Source: Paraburkholderia sp. C35 (lineage in GTDB: Bacteria; Pseudomonadota; Gammaproteobacteria; Burkholderiales; Burkholderiaceae). Taken from it: DNA of 48,491 nucleotides. Made by a program: the position numbers and the translations under genes. The stretch spans positions 1-48,491 of the forward strand of contig NZ_QBUY01000064.1 in NCBI RefSeq assembly GCF_003121405.1. The letters run 5' to 3'. This document shows positions 1-10,500 of the stretch, piece after piece. The notes beneath the pieces were generated by a model. It did not search any database and was not told where the DNA came from. It worked only from the letters and a program-made list of their open reading frames with translations. How positions within the stretch are numbered: the stretch's first letter is position 1; every line of letters begins with the position of its first letter.

Positions 1-149
1 GCGGAGAGGTGGATAAGAGACCGCGCGGGGAGGGCGAGGGGGCTGCGGGCGAGTGGGTTGTCGGCGGGGTTTGGGGAAGGGTGATTCGATGTGATGTGGC
101 GACCGGGATATGGTGTGGCCTGGCCCGGTCGTGAGTGGGTGCGGTGTAG
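1..149. other. G-rich left edge, no gene seen
   Basis: This stretch lies downstream of the tpsB remnant, which is read leftward. The plus strand is rich in G and carries no convincing start, ribosome site or protein similarity. The out-of-frame continuation of the tpsA reading frame stays open here but encodes nothing recognisable. Confidence 0.5.
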
Positions 150-1229
150 TCAGAACTGCATCGTTGCCTGTGCGCCGATTGTTGCGCGTGCGGTCGGAAA
201 TCCAGCTGGTTTGTAGATGGGCGTGCCCGCGAACAGGTCGTAGGACAGGCCCGCATACTTTGCTGGTATGCCGCCGCGAATGCCAATTACCGCGCCTGCG
301 AGTTGAGTGCCTTTCAGGATTGCTGTGTTTGGCCCGAACACGCGTCCGTAGTCTATTCCTGCGTAGAGCGTCTGGCCCGTCTGGAAGATGGGCCATTGCA
401 GTTCGTTGCGCCAGTAAAATCCCTTCTCTGCTGCGAGCATTGTTTCGCCGTCGAAACCGCGTACTGTGTAGCGGCTGCCGATGGTCAGGTCGTCGATGTA
501 GAACAGCAGGTCGTTGGTGAACTGGCCGTGGAATGTCGTCACGTAGCGGAAGGTTTGTGACGCGATGGCGAATGGTATCGACAGGTTTGTGTCGAGTATG
601 GCCATCTTGTACAGGTAGGTAGGGTGCAGTGAGGGCTGGTCGCTCGGGCTGTACAGGCTCGGGTTCGGGTCGCCTGTCGCGCCCAGGCCGTGAATGCCCT
701 GACGGTAGGCGAGCGTGCCGTCGAACTGCGCGCCGCCGAAGTAATGACGGTCGGTCGTGCCTAACTCGATGAAGGTGTTGTTGCGGTCCTGAATCGGGAT
801 CGTTGTGCCTTCGATGAAACTCTCGCCGAAGCGCTTCGATAGCTGGACATATGCGCCAAATACGTCGGCCTGGCTTCGCGAAAGCACGCGCGCGATCCTG
901 AAGGCGGCTGTCTGCGAGTTGCCGCTCGATACGAAGGTATCGTTCACGGCGGCAATGTTCGTGTAATAGGTGTTCGTGTTGCCCGACAGCGTTGCCGTCC
1001 AGTAGCCCCATGGCACGGAATACGATCCGTTGAAACCGTGCGAGCCGAGTGCCTTGTTGTTGAACGACAGATCCTGGTTCGCGCCGACTGTGAATACGTC
1101 GTTCAGGCCGAGCGGATTGTCGATGCCGAGGCTCATGTTGCCTTGCCACTTGCCCGTTGATTTTGTTCCCGAGTTGTCGGCTGATACGACGAACGTCCAG
1201 CGCGCCGGAACCGGCAATCGTGCCGTCAC
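150..1229 (-). pseudogene. Truncated TpsB (ShlB/FhaC/HecB-type) two-partner secretion transporter, C-terminal barrel only
   Basis: The open frame encodes about 350 residues matching the C-terminal beta-barrel of TpsB outer-membrane proteins of the Omp85 superfamily, which export a large partner adhesin or haemolysin. Visible hallmarks are the repeat-like DNSGTKSTGKWQGN segment near the start, the DNPLGLND strand, the VRGFDGE motif of extracellular loop 6, and a C-terminal strand ending in Phe. TpsB proteins are normally about 560-580 residues with a signal peptide and two POTRA domains, and all of that is missing. In this frame a TGA lies two codons upstream of the nominal GTG at 1229, inside DNA that reads as TpsA in another frame. 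Recognisable TpsB starts around 1205. It is very likely non-functional. Confidence 0.8.
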
Positions 1230-2415
1230 CGTTCACGCCTGCGCCGAGCGTCCCCGTCGATGCGACGCTGCCCGCGCTGATCGTGGTGTTCTGCTGCGCG
1301 GCGAGTGTGCCGCTGTTGGTAAGCGCACCCGCCGTGTTCGCGCTGACGCTTTGCAGCGCGTAGGTCGTGCCGCTGTTGTCGATGCCATCGCGCGCGCTCG
1401 CCTTGATGTTCCCGCTTGCGTTGGTCTCACCGGCTAGCACCAGCTTGCCCTGTGTGGTCAGGATCAGGTCACCGGCCTGTGCTGCCAGCACGCCCTTGTT
1501 CGACACGCCGACGCCGTTCTCCGTACCGACCAGCACGATACGGTTTGCATACATCCCACCCAAATTGCTCACGTCAATCGACACGCCGGACATAGCGTCG
1601 CTGCCCGCAACAGGCGTGGCGGCAAGCGTGTTGTAGTCGACGGCATTCGGACCCGTCACGACGTTCAGGTTCTTCGCGTAGATCGCGGCATTCGCCTGTA
1701 CCGCCCGTGCCAGAAAATCAACCTGGTCGATATTCGCGCCGTTGAAGCCCGCGCCCTGCACGGTGATATTGCCGCCCGTGACGTTGAATCCCGACAGCGA
1801 TCCATCGGTGCCGAAATTCGGCGTACCTGTCGTGAGCGTGGCGCGTGACGTATTGATGAAGCCGCCACCATCGATCATCAGCCCGTTCGGATTCGCGATA
1901 ACGACCTGCGCGCGCTGGCCCGCGACTTCCAGATAGCCGCGCAACTGCGAAGGCGAATTGCTGTTGACCTGATTGACGATCACGCGCGCGGCATCGTTCG
2001 GCCCGAAGTTCGGATTGCCGTTGATGTACCCAGCCTGCTGCGTGTTGACGATGGTCGGCGAGTTATTTAGGATCGCGCCGTTCTTCTGCACATCGAACTG
2101 GTTATAGGTGTTCATCGACACGCCCGAACCAGCAGGCTTGTTGATGTTGACCTGTGGGATACCGTTCTGCGTCGTGACGACGCCAGGCGCATGTGAGCCG
2201 CCAGGTACGATCTGCGCGACCGCCAGGAGCGGTGCAAGTGCTAGCAGGGCAGAGAGCGCAAGCTGATGTAGCGACACACATATGTTCCGCGTTCCAGATA
2301 CGCGACCCGTCGCGCGTGTCTCTCCCGCTTTACCTGTCGCCGTGGCCGTTTCCTCGACGGCGACAAGCATTCCCCTCAGCCGGCTGAAAACCAGTCTGTA
2401 ATTCTGTTGGTTCAC
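1201..2415 (-). pseudogene. Truncated TpsA (filamentous haemagglutinin-like exoprotein), N-terminal secretion domain only
   Basis: Read leftward from GTG 2415, about 405 codons encode the N-terminus of a TpsA adhesin. It has an extended signal peptide region beginning MNQQNYRLVFSRLRG, a hydrophobic core ending LLAVAQ, and then the haemagglutination-activity (TPS) domain with the motifs NTYNQFDVQKNGAILNN, QLRGYLEVAG and VVIANPNGL. After roughly residue 340 it enters FhaB-type beta-helix repeats (NTAGALTNSGTLAAQQ). Whole TpsA proteins exceed 1500 residues. Here similarity stops near 1201, where the DNA switches to tpsB in another frame, and the tpsA frame runs on without a stop to the window edge. 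This looks like a deletion product. The signal peptide and TPS domain are intact, but the matching transporter is not. Confidence 0.8.
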
Positions 2416-3131
2416 TTTATTCGGCTTGCTTAATAAATGACCTGCAAGCCTATCGCTACTCATCCCGAAAAATGGTTGATAACTGTCACGTTTCAAACAG
2501 AAACAACATATCGAACAAAATCAGTGTTATCTGATTGCGTGGTAGGAAAAGTCCGTCGGATAGGAGGACAAACCGCCTCTGTTCATGGCGGCTCCGTGAT
2601 ATGTCCTTCAACCGAATGCATCCGCGAGCGGTAGGTGGCAAAGACCGGCGGATCGTGTGGCCATCCGTTAGCCAATGTCCTTACCGACGCGCTCAATCAC
2701 AGCAAAGGGATTACCCTCGGCATACCGGACGTCCTCTCACGCCTGATCGCCTCTTCAAGTTGTGCGCAGGCAGGAGCAAACGCGTTTCATTGCAGATCGC
2801 GCACCAATGTCGGGGGCGGGAGACGGCGCAACGGGTTGGCCCACGAAAACCCAAACCACATCACTTGAAATAGCGACCACGTCGATTACGCTATCAGTAA
2901 CGAACCAGAAAAAGGCAGCAGCACCCGCATGGTGCATTGATCAGTGGAGAACCACACGGGCGCGGCGCGCCCACCTGCCTCCATGAGTTTTTGACATGCT
3001 CTGCATGCGCAGATTTCGCTTGTTGCGTGATATTGGCAAACCTACAGTCGGTTGTCGCGTAAGCCTTCACACCATGCCGCAATGCAACGTGAGACAGGCA
3101 GTGGACATCGATTGTTCATCAGGAGACCGTC
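2416..3131. other. Intergenic region of 716 bp, no convincing gene
   Basis: This separates the leftward tpsA remnant from the rightward ABC importer. Small open frames on both strands lack ribosome sites and recognisable products. Short dyads are visible, including GGGCGC-GGC-GCGCCC at 2958-2972 without a T-run. A promoter for the importer is likely near its right end. No riboswitch or RNA gene could be recognised. Confidence 0.5.
3020..3048 (+). promoter_or_regulatory. Possible sigma-70 promoter for the Pot-type ABC operon
   Basis: TTGTTG at 3020-3025 and TACAGT at 3043-3048 are separated by 17 bp and leave a leader of about 75 nt before the ATG at 3132. A perfect TTGACA occurs at 2991-2996 but has no good -10 at the right distance. 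This is a weak call from spacing only. Confidence 0.3.
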
Positions 3132-4229
3132 ATGCAAGACATCAAACGGGGCAGAAGGCAGGCGATCAAGACAATCGGCGCAGCGCTCGCAGCGTCGACG
3201 TTGCCGATGCCGTTCATCAATGTCCGCGCCCAGCAGCAACAGAACTTTTCCGGCAAGACGCTGCGCCTGCTGACCTGGTCCGACGATACGGGCACGGCCG
3301 CGCTGCGCAACATCGCTGCAACCTTCACGGCGAAGACGGGCGCGAAAGTGATCGCGGACCGCGCCGACGGCACCTCCGGCATGGTCGCGAAGGTCAAGGC
3401 GGCGGGCGACCGTCCCACGTATGACGTGATCACGCTGGCGGGCGTCGGCGCTTCGGGTCTCGGCGATGCCGGCCTGCTCGTCAAGCCGGACCTCGACAAG
3501 CTGCCGAACCTCAAGGATGTCGCGCCGCAATACCGCACGGGCGCGAATGGCTTCGGCGTCGGCTATCTGCTGTGGTCGGATGGCCTGATTTACAACACGT
3601 CGACGGTCAAGACGGCGCCCGATTCGTACGAAGCGTTGTGGGATCCGAAGTACGCAGGCCGCCTGTTCCTGCCGCCGCCCGAGTGGGCTGAAGCCGTCGA
3701 TCTCGCGATCATCGCGGCCAAGCTCGCAGGCGGTTCGCAGCAGAATATCGAGCCGGGCTTCAAGAAGCTTGCGCAACTGAAAGACCATGTGATGACGCTC
3801 GGCGAAAACCCGAATCAGGTCGCCGACCTGTTCCGCACGGGTTCGCTCGATATCGGCGGCATTTATTCGCCGGCATTTTTCCCCGACCAGATTCGCAAGC
3901 CCGAGTACAAGATGGGCGTGACCTACGGGATGAAAGAGGGCTTCGCGACCCAACTGATGTTCACCGTCATTCCGAAGTCGCATCCCGGCGATGCCGATCT
4001 GATCCACGCGTTCATCAACCATTCGCTCGATGCAGGCGTGCAAGGCCGCATGGCCGCCGACGTGATGAACGGACCCGTCAACTCGAAGGCCGTGATTCCT
4101 GCCGAAAGCCGCGCGTTCGTGCCAAGCCCGAAACAGATCGCCGAAAAGGCGGTGCTGCATGACGACAAGGCCCTCGCCGCCGTCCAACCCGCGTGGATCA
4201 AACGCTACACGGACATCTTCTCGGCATGA
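3132..4229 (+). CDS. ABC transporter periplasmic substrate-binding protein, PotD/PotF-like
   Basis: This 365-residue protein is the extracytoplasmic solute receptor of the importer encoded by the next three genes. Its N-terminus has paired arginines (RGRRQAIK) before a hydrophobic stretch ending near VRAQ, which suggests Tat export. The mature part starts KTLRLLTWSDDTG, the usual first strand of spermidine/putrescine-type and iron-type binding proteins, and keeps the TYDVITL and GYLLWSDGLIYN segments. Its stop overlaps the permease start as ATGA, which indicates translational coupling. The ribosome site AGGAG precedes the ATG. The substrate is not clear. A polyamine, another small cation or an aminophosphonate-like compound would all be compatible with the family. 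Confidence 0.85.
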   Translation: MQDIKRGRRQAIKTIGAALAASTLPMPFINVRAQQQQNFSGKTLRLLTWSDDTGTAALRNIAATFTAKTGAKVIADRADGTSGMVAKVKAAGDRPTYDVITLAGVGASGLGDAGLLVKPDLDKLPNLKDVAPQYRTGANGFGVGYLLWSDGLIYNTSTVKTAPDSYEALWDPKYAGRLFLPPPEWAEAVDLAIIAAKLAGGSQQNIEPGFKKLAQLKDHVMTLGENPNQVADLFRTGSLDIGGIYSPAFFPDQIRKPEYKMGVTYGMKEGFATQLMFTVIPKSHPGDADLIHAFINHSLDAGVQGRMAADVMNGPVNSKAVIPAESRAFVPSPKQIAEKAVLHDDKALAAVQPAWIKRYTDIFSA

Positions 4230-5170
4230 ACGGCATGCCCGCGCTCTTTTCGCGGCGCGGGCGCGCTGACGTGGCTGCGGCAGCACCGTCAGGCGCGTCT
4301 CGCGCGGACCTCGCGAACAGTGTGGGCGGCACGCGGGCAAGGCCGTGGCTGTTGCTCGCGCCGATCCTCGTGTTTCTCGCTGTACTTGCCGCCGCCGCGC
4401 TCGTCGTGGTGCGCATGAGCTTCGGCGTGTCGGGCAATGAGTGGCGGGCGTACACGCTGCAGAATTACGTCGATCTCGCCGACGGCTATTTCTTGCGGTC
4501 GCTGTGGCTCACGTTGCGGCTCGCTTTTCAGAGCATGATCTTTGCGGTGCTGCTGGCCATTCCCGTCGCGCTCGCGATGGCGCGCACCGAATCGCGTTTC
4601 ATGCGGCGCCTGCTGCTGGCGGGCGTGCTGCTGCCGCTGCTCGTCAATCTGCTGCTGCAGGGTTACGGCTGGCTCGTGATACTCGGTCCCGCGGGCCTGC
4701 TCAATCATGCGTTGCTCGGCAGCGGTCTCGTGTCGCGTCCCGTGATGTGGCTTTATCGTGAGCATGGGGTGTTGCTTGGCTTGATCCAGACGGCGTTTCC
4801 GCTCGCCGTGCTGCCGATGTCCAGCGCCATGCGCGCGATCTCCGTTTCGTATGAAGAGGCGGCGGCGACGCTCGGCGCGACCCGCTTTCAAACCATGCGC
4901 GACATCGTGCTGCCGCTCGCGATGCCCGGCATCGTATCGGGCGCGCTACTCGTGTTCGCGTACAACGCGAGTGCGTTTGCGGTGCCGCTGCTGCTCGGCG
5001 GCCGGCGCGTGCCGATGCTCGCGGTGCTGGTCCACGACCAGGTTTCGCCGCTGCTGAACTGGCCTGCCGCGTCGGCATCGGGCGTCGTGCTGATGGTGGC
5101 CACGCTGTCGCTGATGGCGCTTTCGCAATGGCTGCTGCGACGCATGCGGCGGCTGGAGGAGTCTGCCTGA
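4226..5170 (+). CDS. ABC transporter permease, PotB-like
   Basis: An inner-membrane permease of 314 residues with about six membrane segments. It has the cytoplasmic EAA loop (EEAAATLGATRFQTMRDIVL) through which such permeases dock with the ATPase. The ATG at 4226 overlaps the binding-protein stop as ATGA. An alternative ATG lies three codons on at 4235. The first ~45 residues are an Ala/Arg-rich cytoplasmic tail. It pairs with the next permease, which it overlaps at TGATG, to form the channel of a Pot-type importer. Confidence 0.87.
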   Translation: MNGMPALFSRRGRADVAAAAPSGASRADLANSVGGTRARPWLLLAPILVFLAVLAAAALVVVRMSFGVSGNEWRAYTLQNYVDLADGYFLRSLWLTLRLAFQSMIFAVLLAIPVALAMARTESRFMRRLLLAGVLLPLLVNLLLQGYGWLVILGPAGLLNHALLGSGLVSRPVMWLYREHGVLLGLIQTAFPLAVLPMSSAMRAISVSYEEAAATLGATRFQTMRDIVLPLAMPGIVSGALLVFAYNASAFAVPLLLGGRRVPMLAVLVHDQVSPLLNWPAASASGVVLMVATLSLMALSQWLLRRMRRLEESA

Positions 5171-6045
5171 TGAGCACACCCGGCGCATTGTCGCGCAATC
5201 CTTCGCGCATGCTGGGCGCGTCTCCTACGCTGCCCGGCCGGCTCGGCAAGGTCGCGGCGTTAATGGCGGCCGTCGTGCTGTTCCTCGCCGCGCTGCCCAT
5301 TCTGACGATGATCACGATGTCGTTCAGTGCCGCCGATACACTGGAGTTTCCGCCGCACGCCTATAGCCTGCGGTGGTATCGCACGGCGTGGCACACCTTC
5401 GTTTCGCCCGATGCCAGCGATGCGTTGTCGATGGGCGCGGCGCTCGGCACGAGTCTGCTGGTTGCCGTCTCCACCATGATCATCGCGACGCTCGTTTCGG
5501 CGCCCGCCGCTTACGCGCTGAGCCGTTACCGCTTTCGCGGCAAGCGGCTGGTCGAGCAACTGGTCGCGTTGCCGCTGGTTTATCCGCTGGTGATGCTCGG
5601 GCTGTCGCTGCTGCTGGTGTTCAACGTGCTGCCCGTCGAACTCGGCGTGTTCCGTCTGATCATCGCGCATGTGATCCTCGCATTGCCGTTCACCGTGAAG
5701 AACTGCGCGGCGTCGGTGGCGTCGATTGGGCCGGAATTCGAAGAAGCGGCCTACGTGATGGGCGCAACCCCGCGGCGCGCGCTCATCGACGTGGTGTTGC
5801 CGCTCATGCGGCCGGGCATTCTCGCGGGCATGCTGTTCGCGTTCATCATCTCGTTCAACGAATTCACGGTAACGTTCTTTCTCTACGGCATCGATACGAT
5901 GACGCTGCCCGTCTGGCTGTATAGCCGCACGGTGTCGTCGCTCGATCCGACCGTGTTCTCGTTCGCGGTGTGCGTCGTCGCGATCGACTTTGCGCTGATC
6001 TGGCTGCTCGAAAAACTGGTTGGCGACAAGGGCGTTGCGCTCTGA
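5170..6045 (+). CDS. ABC transporter permease, PotC-like
   Basis: The second inner-membrane permease of the system, 291 residues. It has a first membrane segment around residues 30-55 and an EAA loop (EEAAYVMGATPRRALIDVVL) near residue 200. The ATG at 5170 shares a base with the preceding stop, so translation is coupled. The order receptor, PotB-like, PotC-like, ATPase is complete. The C-terminus (LLEKLVGDKGVAL) is followed by 56 bp before the ATPase. Confidence 0.87.
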   Translation: MSTPGALSRNPSRMLGASPTLPGRLGKVAALMAAVVLFLAALPILTMITMSFSAADTLEFPPHAYSLRWYRTAWHTFVSPDASDALSMGAALGTSLLVAVSTMIIATLVSAPAAYALSRYRFRGKRLVEQLVALPLVYPLVMLGLSLLLVFNVLPVELGVFRLIIAHVILALPFTVKNCAASVASIGPEFEEAAYVMGATPRRALIDVVLPLMRPGILAGMLFAFIISFNEFTVTFFLYGIDTMTLPVWLYSRTVSSLDPTVFSFAVCVVAIDFALIWLLEKLVGDKGVAL

Positions 6046-6101
6046 TTGCGCCGTGTCCGCAATGTCGCCACACAGGCTGGAAACACCGACTGGAAACCGT
6101 C

Positions 6102-7190
6102 ATGACTCATCTCACGCTGCAGTCCGTCACCAAACGCTTCGGCGCTGCGCATGCCGTCGACAACGTCGACCTGACCATTCCCGAAGGCAAGCTGGTGTGT
6201 TTTCTGGGGCCGTCGGGCTGCGGCAAGACCACGCTGCTGAGGATGATCGCCGGGCTGGAAATGCCGACCTCGGGCGCCGTGATGTTCGCCGGACGCGACA
6301 TCACGCACGTCAGTGCCAACCAGCGCGATTTCGGCATGGTGTTTCAGTCGCTGGCGCTGTTTCCGCACATGACGGTGGCCGAGAACATCGCGTATCCACT
6401 GAAGCTGCGCAAGACGGGCAAGAGCGAGCAGGCGAAGCGCGTCGCCGAGCTGCTCGAACTGATCCAGTTGCCGCATATGGCGGAGCGTCCCGTCACGCGG
6501 CTGTCGGGTGGCCAGCGGCAGCGCGTGGCCATCGCGCGCGCGATTGCGACGTCGCCGAAACTGCTGCTGCTCGACGAGCCGCTGTCGGCGCTAGACGCCA
6601 AGCTGCGCGAGGCAATGCAGATCGAGATCCGGCTGCTGCAGCAGCGCCTCGGCATCACCACCATCATGGTCACGCACGATCAGCGCGAAGCGATGACGAT
6701 GGCCGACGAGATCGTCGTGATGGAGCGTGGGCGCATCGCACAGGTCGGCAAGCCGCTCGATATCTACCGGGATCCCGTCAGCGAGTTCGTGGCGGACTTT
6801 ATCGGCCTTGGCAACATCCTGCCCGTGACGAACGGCGAGAGCGGCAAGGTGCGCCTGCCGGGCGGGCAGCAGATCACCGTCGCCAACCCGGAGCGCGTGC
6901 CGGAGGCATCCGGCGACATCCGTCTCCTGATCCGGCCCGAGGATGTCCACCTTCAGGTGGGCGCCGGGCAGGGCGCGGGCGAGTCGAATAGCGTGCGCGG
7001 CACGGTGCGCTTTATCCGTGACGTGGGCGCCTCGCTCGAAGCGACCATCGATTGCGCGGGTTTCACGCTGACAGCCGCCACGACCCCGCGCGAAGTGCCG
7101 GGGCTTGCGCCCGGCGTGGTGGTGCTTGCGGCGCTGCCGGCGCAGGCTTGCAAGCTGATCGCGGCTCGCGCGCCTCAGGCTGCGGCTTGA
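6102..7190 (+). CDS. ABC transporter ATP-binding protein, PotA-like
   Basis: A 362-residue ATPase that drives the Pot-type importer from the cytoplasmic face. Walker A is GPSGCGKTT, followed by the Q-loop in MVFQSLALFPH, the signature LSGGQRQRVAIARA, Walker B LLLLDEPLSALD and the H-loop TIMVTHDQ. From about residue 240 a regulatory TOBE-type domain follows (IRPEDVHLQVG), as in PotA, UgpC and MalK. The open frame extends upstream to 5970, but that part overlaps the permease and reads as Arg-rich shadow sequence, so the ATG at 6102, preceding THLTLQSVTKRFG, is chosen. Confidence 0.9.
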   Translation: MTHLTLQSVTKRFGAAHAVDNVDLTIPEGKLVCFLGPSGCGKTTLLRMIAGLEMPTSGAVMFAGRDITHVSANQRDFGMVFQSLALFPHMTVAENIAYPLKLRKTGKSEQAKRVAELLELIQLPHMAERPVTRLSGGQRQRVAIARAIATSPKLLLLDEPLSALDAKLREAMQIEIRLLQQRLGITTIMVTHDQREAMTMADEIVVMERGRIAQVGKPLDIYRDPVSEFVADFIGLGNILPVTNGESGKVRLPGGQQITVANPERVPEASGDIRLLIRPEDVHLQVGAGQGAGESNSVRGTVRFIRDVGASLEATIDCAGFTLTAATTPREVPGLAPGVVVLAALPAQACKLIAARAPQAAA

Positions 7191-7531
7191 TGCGTTCTGG
7201 CTGACGGCGGGTGCGGCGCGCGTCACGCTAACCTGACGAGCCGTGGCGCCCGCCTTTGCGGAAAATCAATCCAGGCTCGCCTGGTTGTAGCCGCTCATTT
7301 CGCGGTTGCCCTCGGGCGGGAGTGGTCGCGCCGCTCGCCCGGCCGTTAGCTTATACACGCCCGCGCGGCCCCAAACCGGCCTCCCTCATCCCGTCGAATC
7401 GCTCCTGAACCGGCATCCTGCGCCGCTTCCATGCCCTCTCTGGCACGCTTCTTTCATCGCGAAACCCTCTGATCGTAGTAACGTATCGGAAATTTTGCCG
7501 TTCGCCTGGCCAGTTGATTCCTGAGGCGCAT
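7191..7531. other. Intergenic region of 341 bp between the ABC operon and the KfrA-like gene
   Basis: The left third holds a terminator-like nested hairpin. The rest carries a small dyad CCAGG-CTCG-CCTGG near 7271 and then AT-richer DNA just before the coiled-coil gene, where its promoter should lie. No good -35/-10 pair could be assigned and no gene is seen. Confidence 0.5.
7206..7257 (+). terminator. Probable terminator of the Pot-type ABC operon
   Basis: The arms GGCGGGTGC (7206-7214) and GCGCCCGCC (7246-7254) pair over 9 bp with one G-U, and enclose an inner CGTCA/TGACG stem (7221-7225 with 7234-7238). The outer arm is followed by TTT only, so termination strength is uncertain. Confidence 0.45.
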
Positions 7532-10500
7532 ATGTCCACAGACGCAGACACCACTATGACCGATGAGCAGGTCGCAGCCATTGCAGACCGCATGACCGAA
7601 GAAGGCCGTCTGGTTTCCCCCGTCACCATCTGGGCGGAAGTCCGCAGCGGCTCGATTGTCGCCGTGGCCGCCGCGCTGCAACGCTGGCGCGACGCGCGTC
7701 ACCCGCAGACGCCGTTGCCGCAAGCCCAGCAGGCGCTGCCGGGCGAACTGGCGGAAAACCTGATGGAGGCCGCGCGCCGCATCTGGTCCGCGTCCCAGGA
7801 CGACGCCGGGCGGGTGCTGAACGAGGGTCTGGGCGCGGCGGGCGAGCAGCTCGCCGCGGCGCGCCGGGAGCGCGACGAGGCGTTGGCTGCGTACCAGCAG
7901 ACGGGCGAAGAGGTCGAAACCGGCCGCGAGCGGCTGGACACCTTGCGCCGCGACCTGGTTGCGCTGCAGGAATCGGCGGCGCAGGCGCGCGTGCAACTGG
8001 AGACCGTCACGGCGCGCGCCGAGGCCGCCGAGGCGAACGCCGGCGTCATGGTCGCGCGCGCCACGGCGAGCGAAGCGAAGCTGGTATCGGTCCAAAACAC
8101 GCTGGAAGATCAGCATCGGGCCAACGAGTGGCTCGCCTCGACGGTCTCCACCAAGAACGAGGAAATCGCCCGGGTTGGCCGTGAGCGCGACGATGCGCGC
8201 CGGCAGATCACGACACTCGACGAGGCTTGCCAGGCAAAAGCGGAAGAAGCGCAGCGCTGGTCCGAGGAGGCAAGCGCAGCGGTGGCACGCGCGGATGCCG
8301 CCACAGCGCAGGCGAACGAAAGCGCGGCGCGCGTCGTCTCGCTCGAAGCCGAATTGGGCGATACCCGCAACGCGCTTGCGTCGGAGCGCGATGCCGCGCT
8401 CGAACATGCCGCCGACGCGGCGGAACAGCGCAACATGCTGGAGCGCGTCGGCCGGGAGCTGGATGAATCGCGTGCGCAAATCGGCGCGCTGAGCGAGGCG
8501 CAGATGCTGGCCGCTGCCGAACTGGCACGCGCGACGCAAGATGCTTCGAGCGCGAGCGAACGCGCGGCCGCCGCAGAGCAGCGCGCGGCGCATCTGGACG
8601 CTGCGCTCACGGAGGCGCAGACGCTCGCCGCCGCGGAACTGGCGCGCGCGACGCAGGATGTTTCGAATGCGAGCGAACGCGCGGCGGCTGCCGAGCAGCG
8701 CGCGTCGCAACTGGACCAAAGCCTGACAGTAGAACGCGAGGCGACAGCGGCGCAGCGCGACGAGTTGCAGCGCGTCACCCATGAACTGGACGAGACAAAG
8801 GCACACGCCGATACGCTGACTCAGGCGCAAGCCGCCGCGAGTGCTGAGTTGACGCGGGTGGCGCAGGATGCATCGGCGGCGACGCAGCGAGCGGACGCGG
8901 CCGAACAGCGGGCCGCGCAGGTGGAACAGAGCCTGACGGTCGAACGCGAGGCGACAGCGGCGCAAAGCGAGGAGCTTCAGCGTTTGCGCACCGAACTGGA
9001 AGAATCTCACGCAAAGATCGCGACGCTGAGCGAGGCGCAGAGCCTGACGACGGCCGAACTCGCGAGGATCACGGAGGACGCTTCGGCGGCAAAGCAACGG
9101 GCGGAAGCGGCCGGGCAGCGCGTCGCGGAACTGGAGCAGAGCCTGTCGCAGGAGCGCGCAGCGGCGGCGGCGCAAAACGAGGAGCGGCAACGCATCGCGC
9201 ATGAACTGGATGAGGCACGTCTGAAGATCGACGCGACGATGCAAGAGGCATCGTCCGCGAAAGAGCGTGGCGATGCTGCCGAGCGACGCGCCGCCGAACT
9301 CGAGCAAGGTCTGGCTGGCGAACGTGACGCGCTGGCGGCACGCACCGGCGAATTGCAGCGCGTCACGCAGGAACTCGACGAAGCACGCGCGAATATCGGC
9401 GCGCTCACGCAGACGCAAGCGACCGTCAACGCCGAGCTCGCGAGCGTCAAACAGGAAGCTGCTGCCGCAAAAGAAAGCGCCGATGCTGCCGGTCAACGTG
9501 CCGTCCAGCTGGAGCAGAGCCTGGCCGCCGAGCGTGAAAGCGCAGCGGCGCACAGCCAGGAAGCCGCGGTTCAGGCCGAAGCCTTGCAGCGCGCTACGCA
9601 CGAACTCGACGAAGCGCGCAATCAGGTCAATGCATTGAAGCAGGCGCATACGGAAGCGCAAGCGGCCGCGGTTGATGAACTGGCGCGCGTGGCCCAGGAC
9701 GCATCCGCGGCACATAGCCGTGCAGACGCAAATGCCCAGCAGGTGGCGCGTCTGGAGCAGGAACTCGCTGCCGAACGCGAGGCCGCGACCACGCGAAACG
9801 CCGAAGCGTCGGTGCAAGCGAACGAATTGCAACGCGTCACGAGCGAACTCGAAGAGGCTCGTCAGCGGATCGGCGCGCTAAGCGAAGCGCATACGGCGGC
9901 GAGCGCCGAACTGGCGCAATCCGCGCAGGACGCATCCACCGCGAAGCAACGCGCCGATGCCGCCGAACAGCGCGCCGCGCAACTGGAGCAGGTTCTTGCA
10001 TCGGAGCGCGACGAAGCGCGCAAACAGGCCAGCGCATCGACGGACGCGCAGGCGGCTGCCGGCGCGGAACTGTCGCGCGTCACGCAAGACGCGTCGACCG
10101 CCAGAGAGCGCGCGGGCGCAGCCGAACGCAAGGCGGCCGAACTCGAGCAGAGCCTCGCGGCGGAACGCGAAGCCGCGGCGGCGCGCAGCAACGAAGCGGC
10201 ATCCCATAGCGCTGAGTTGCAACGCGTCACGCAAGAACTACAGGACGCACGCAGGCAAATCGACGAACTGAACGATACGCACATATCGGCGAGCGCCGAA
10301 CTGGCGCGCCTGGCGGACGAATTGTCGGCGGCAAAGCAAAGGGCGCAAGCGGCTGAACAGAAAGCGGCGGAAGCCGCGCAAAGCCTTGCAGCCGAGCGCG
10401 ATGCCGTTGCCGCGCACAGCGACGCGAGCTCGACTCATCTGGAGGAATTGCAGCGCGTCACACGCGAACTGGACGAGACCCGCGCGCAGATCCGCGCGAT

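Noticed and set aside
150..2415. A single-base sequencing error joining tpsA and tpsB as one frame-shifted gene
   Set aside because: TpsA and TpsB are separate proteins. One indel cannot explain the missing ~1000 or more residues of the adhesin and the absent POTRA domains.
2991..2996. Perfect TTGACA as the -35 of the Pot-type operon
   Set aside because: No -10-like hexamer lies 16-18 bp downstream; the pair at 3020-3048 is better, though also weak.
2416..3131. Several 60-110 residue open frames and a possible riboswitch
   Set aside because: No ribosome sites, no family resemblance, frames overlap each other on both strands, and no conserved riboswitch core could be matched.
7454..9832. A 792-codon frame antisense to the KfrA-like gene
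   Set aside because: It is the mirror of the repeat-rich coding sequence; the product is Arg/Leu-rich with the same periodicity and has no ribosome site or family match.
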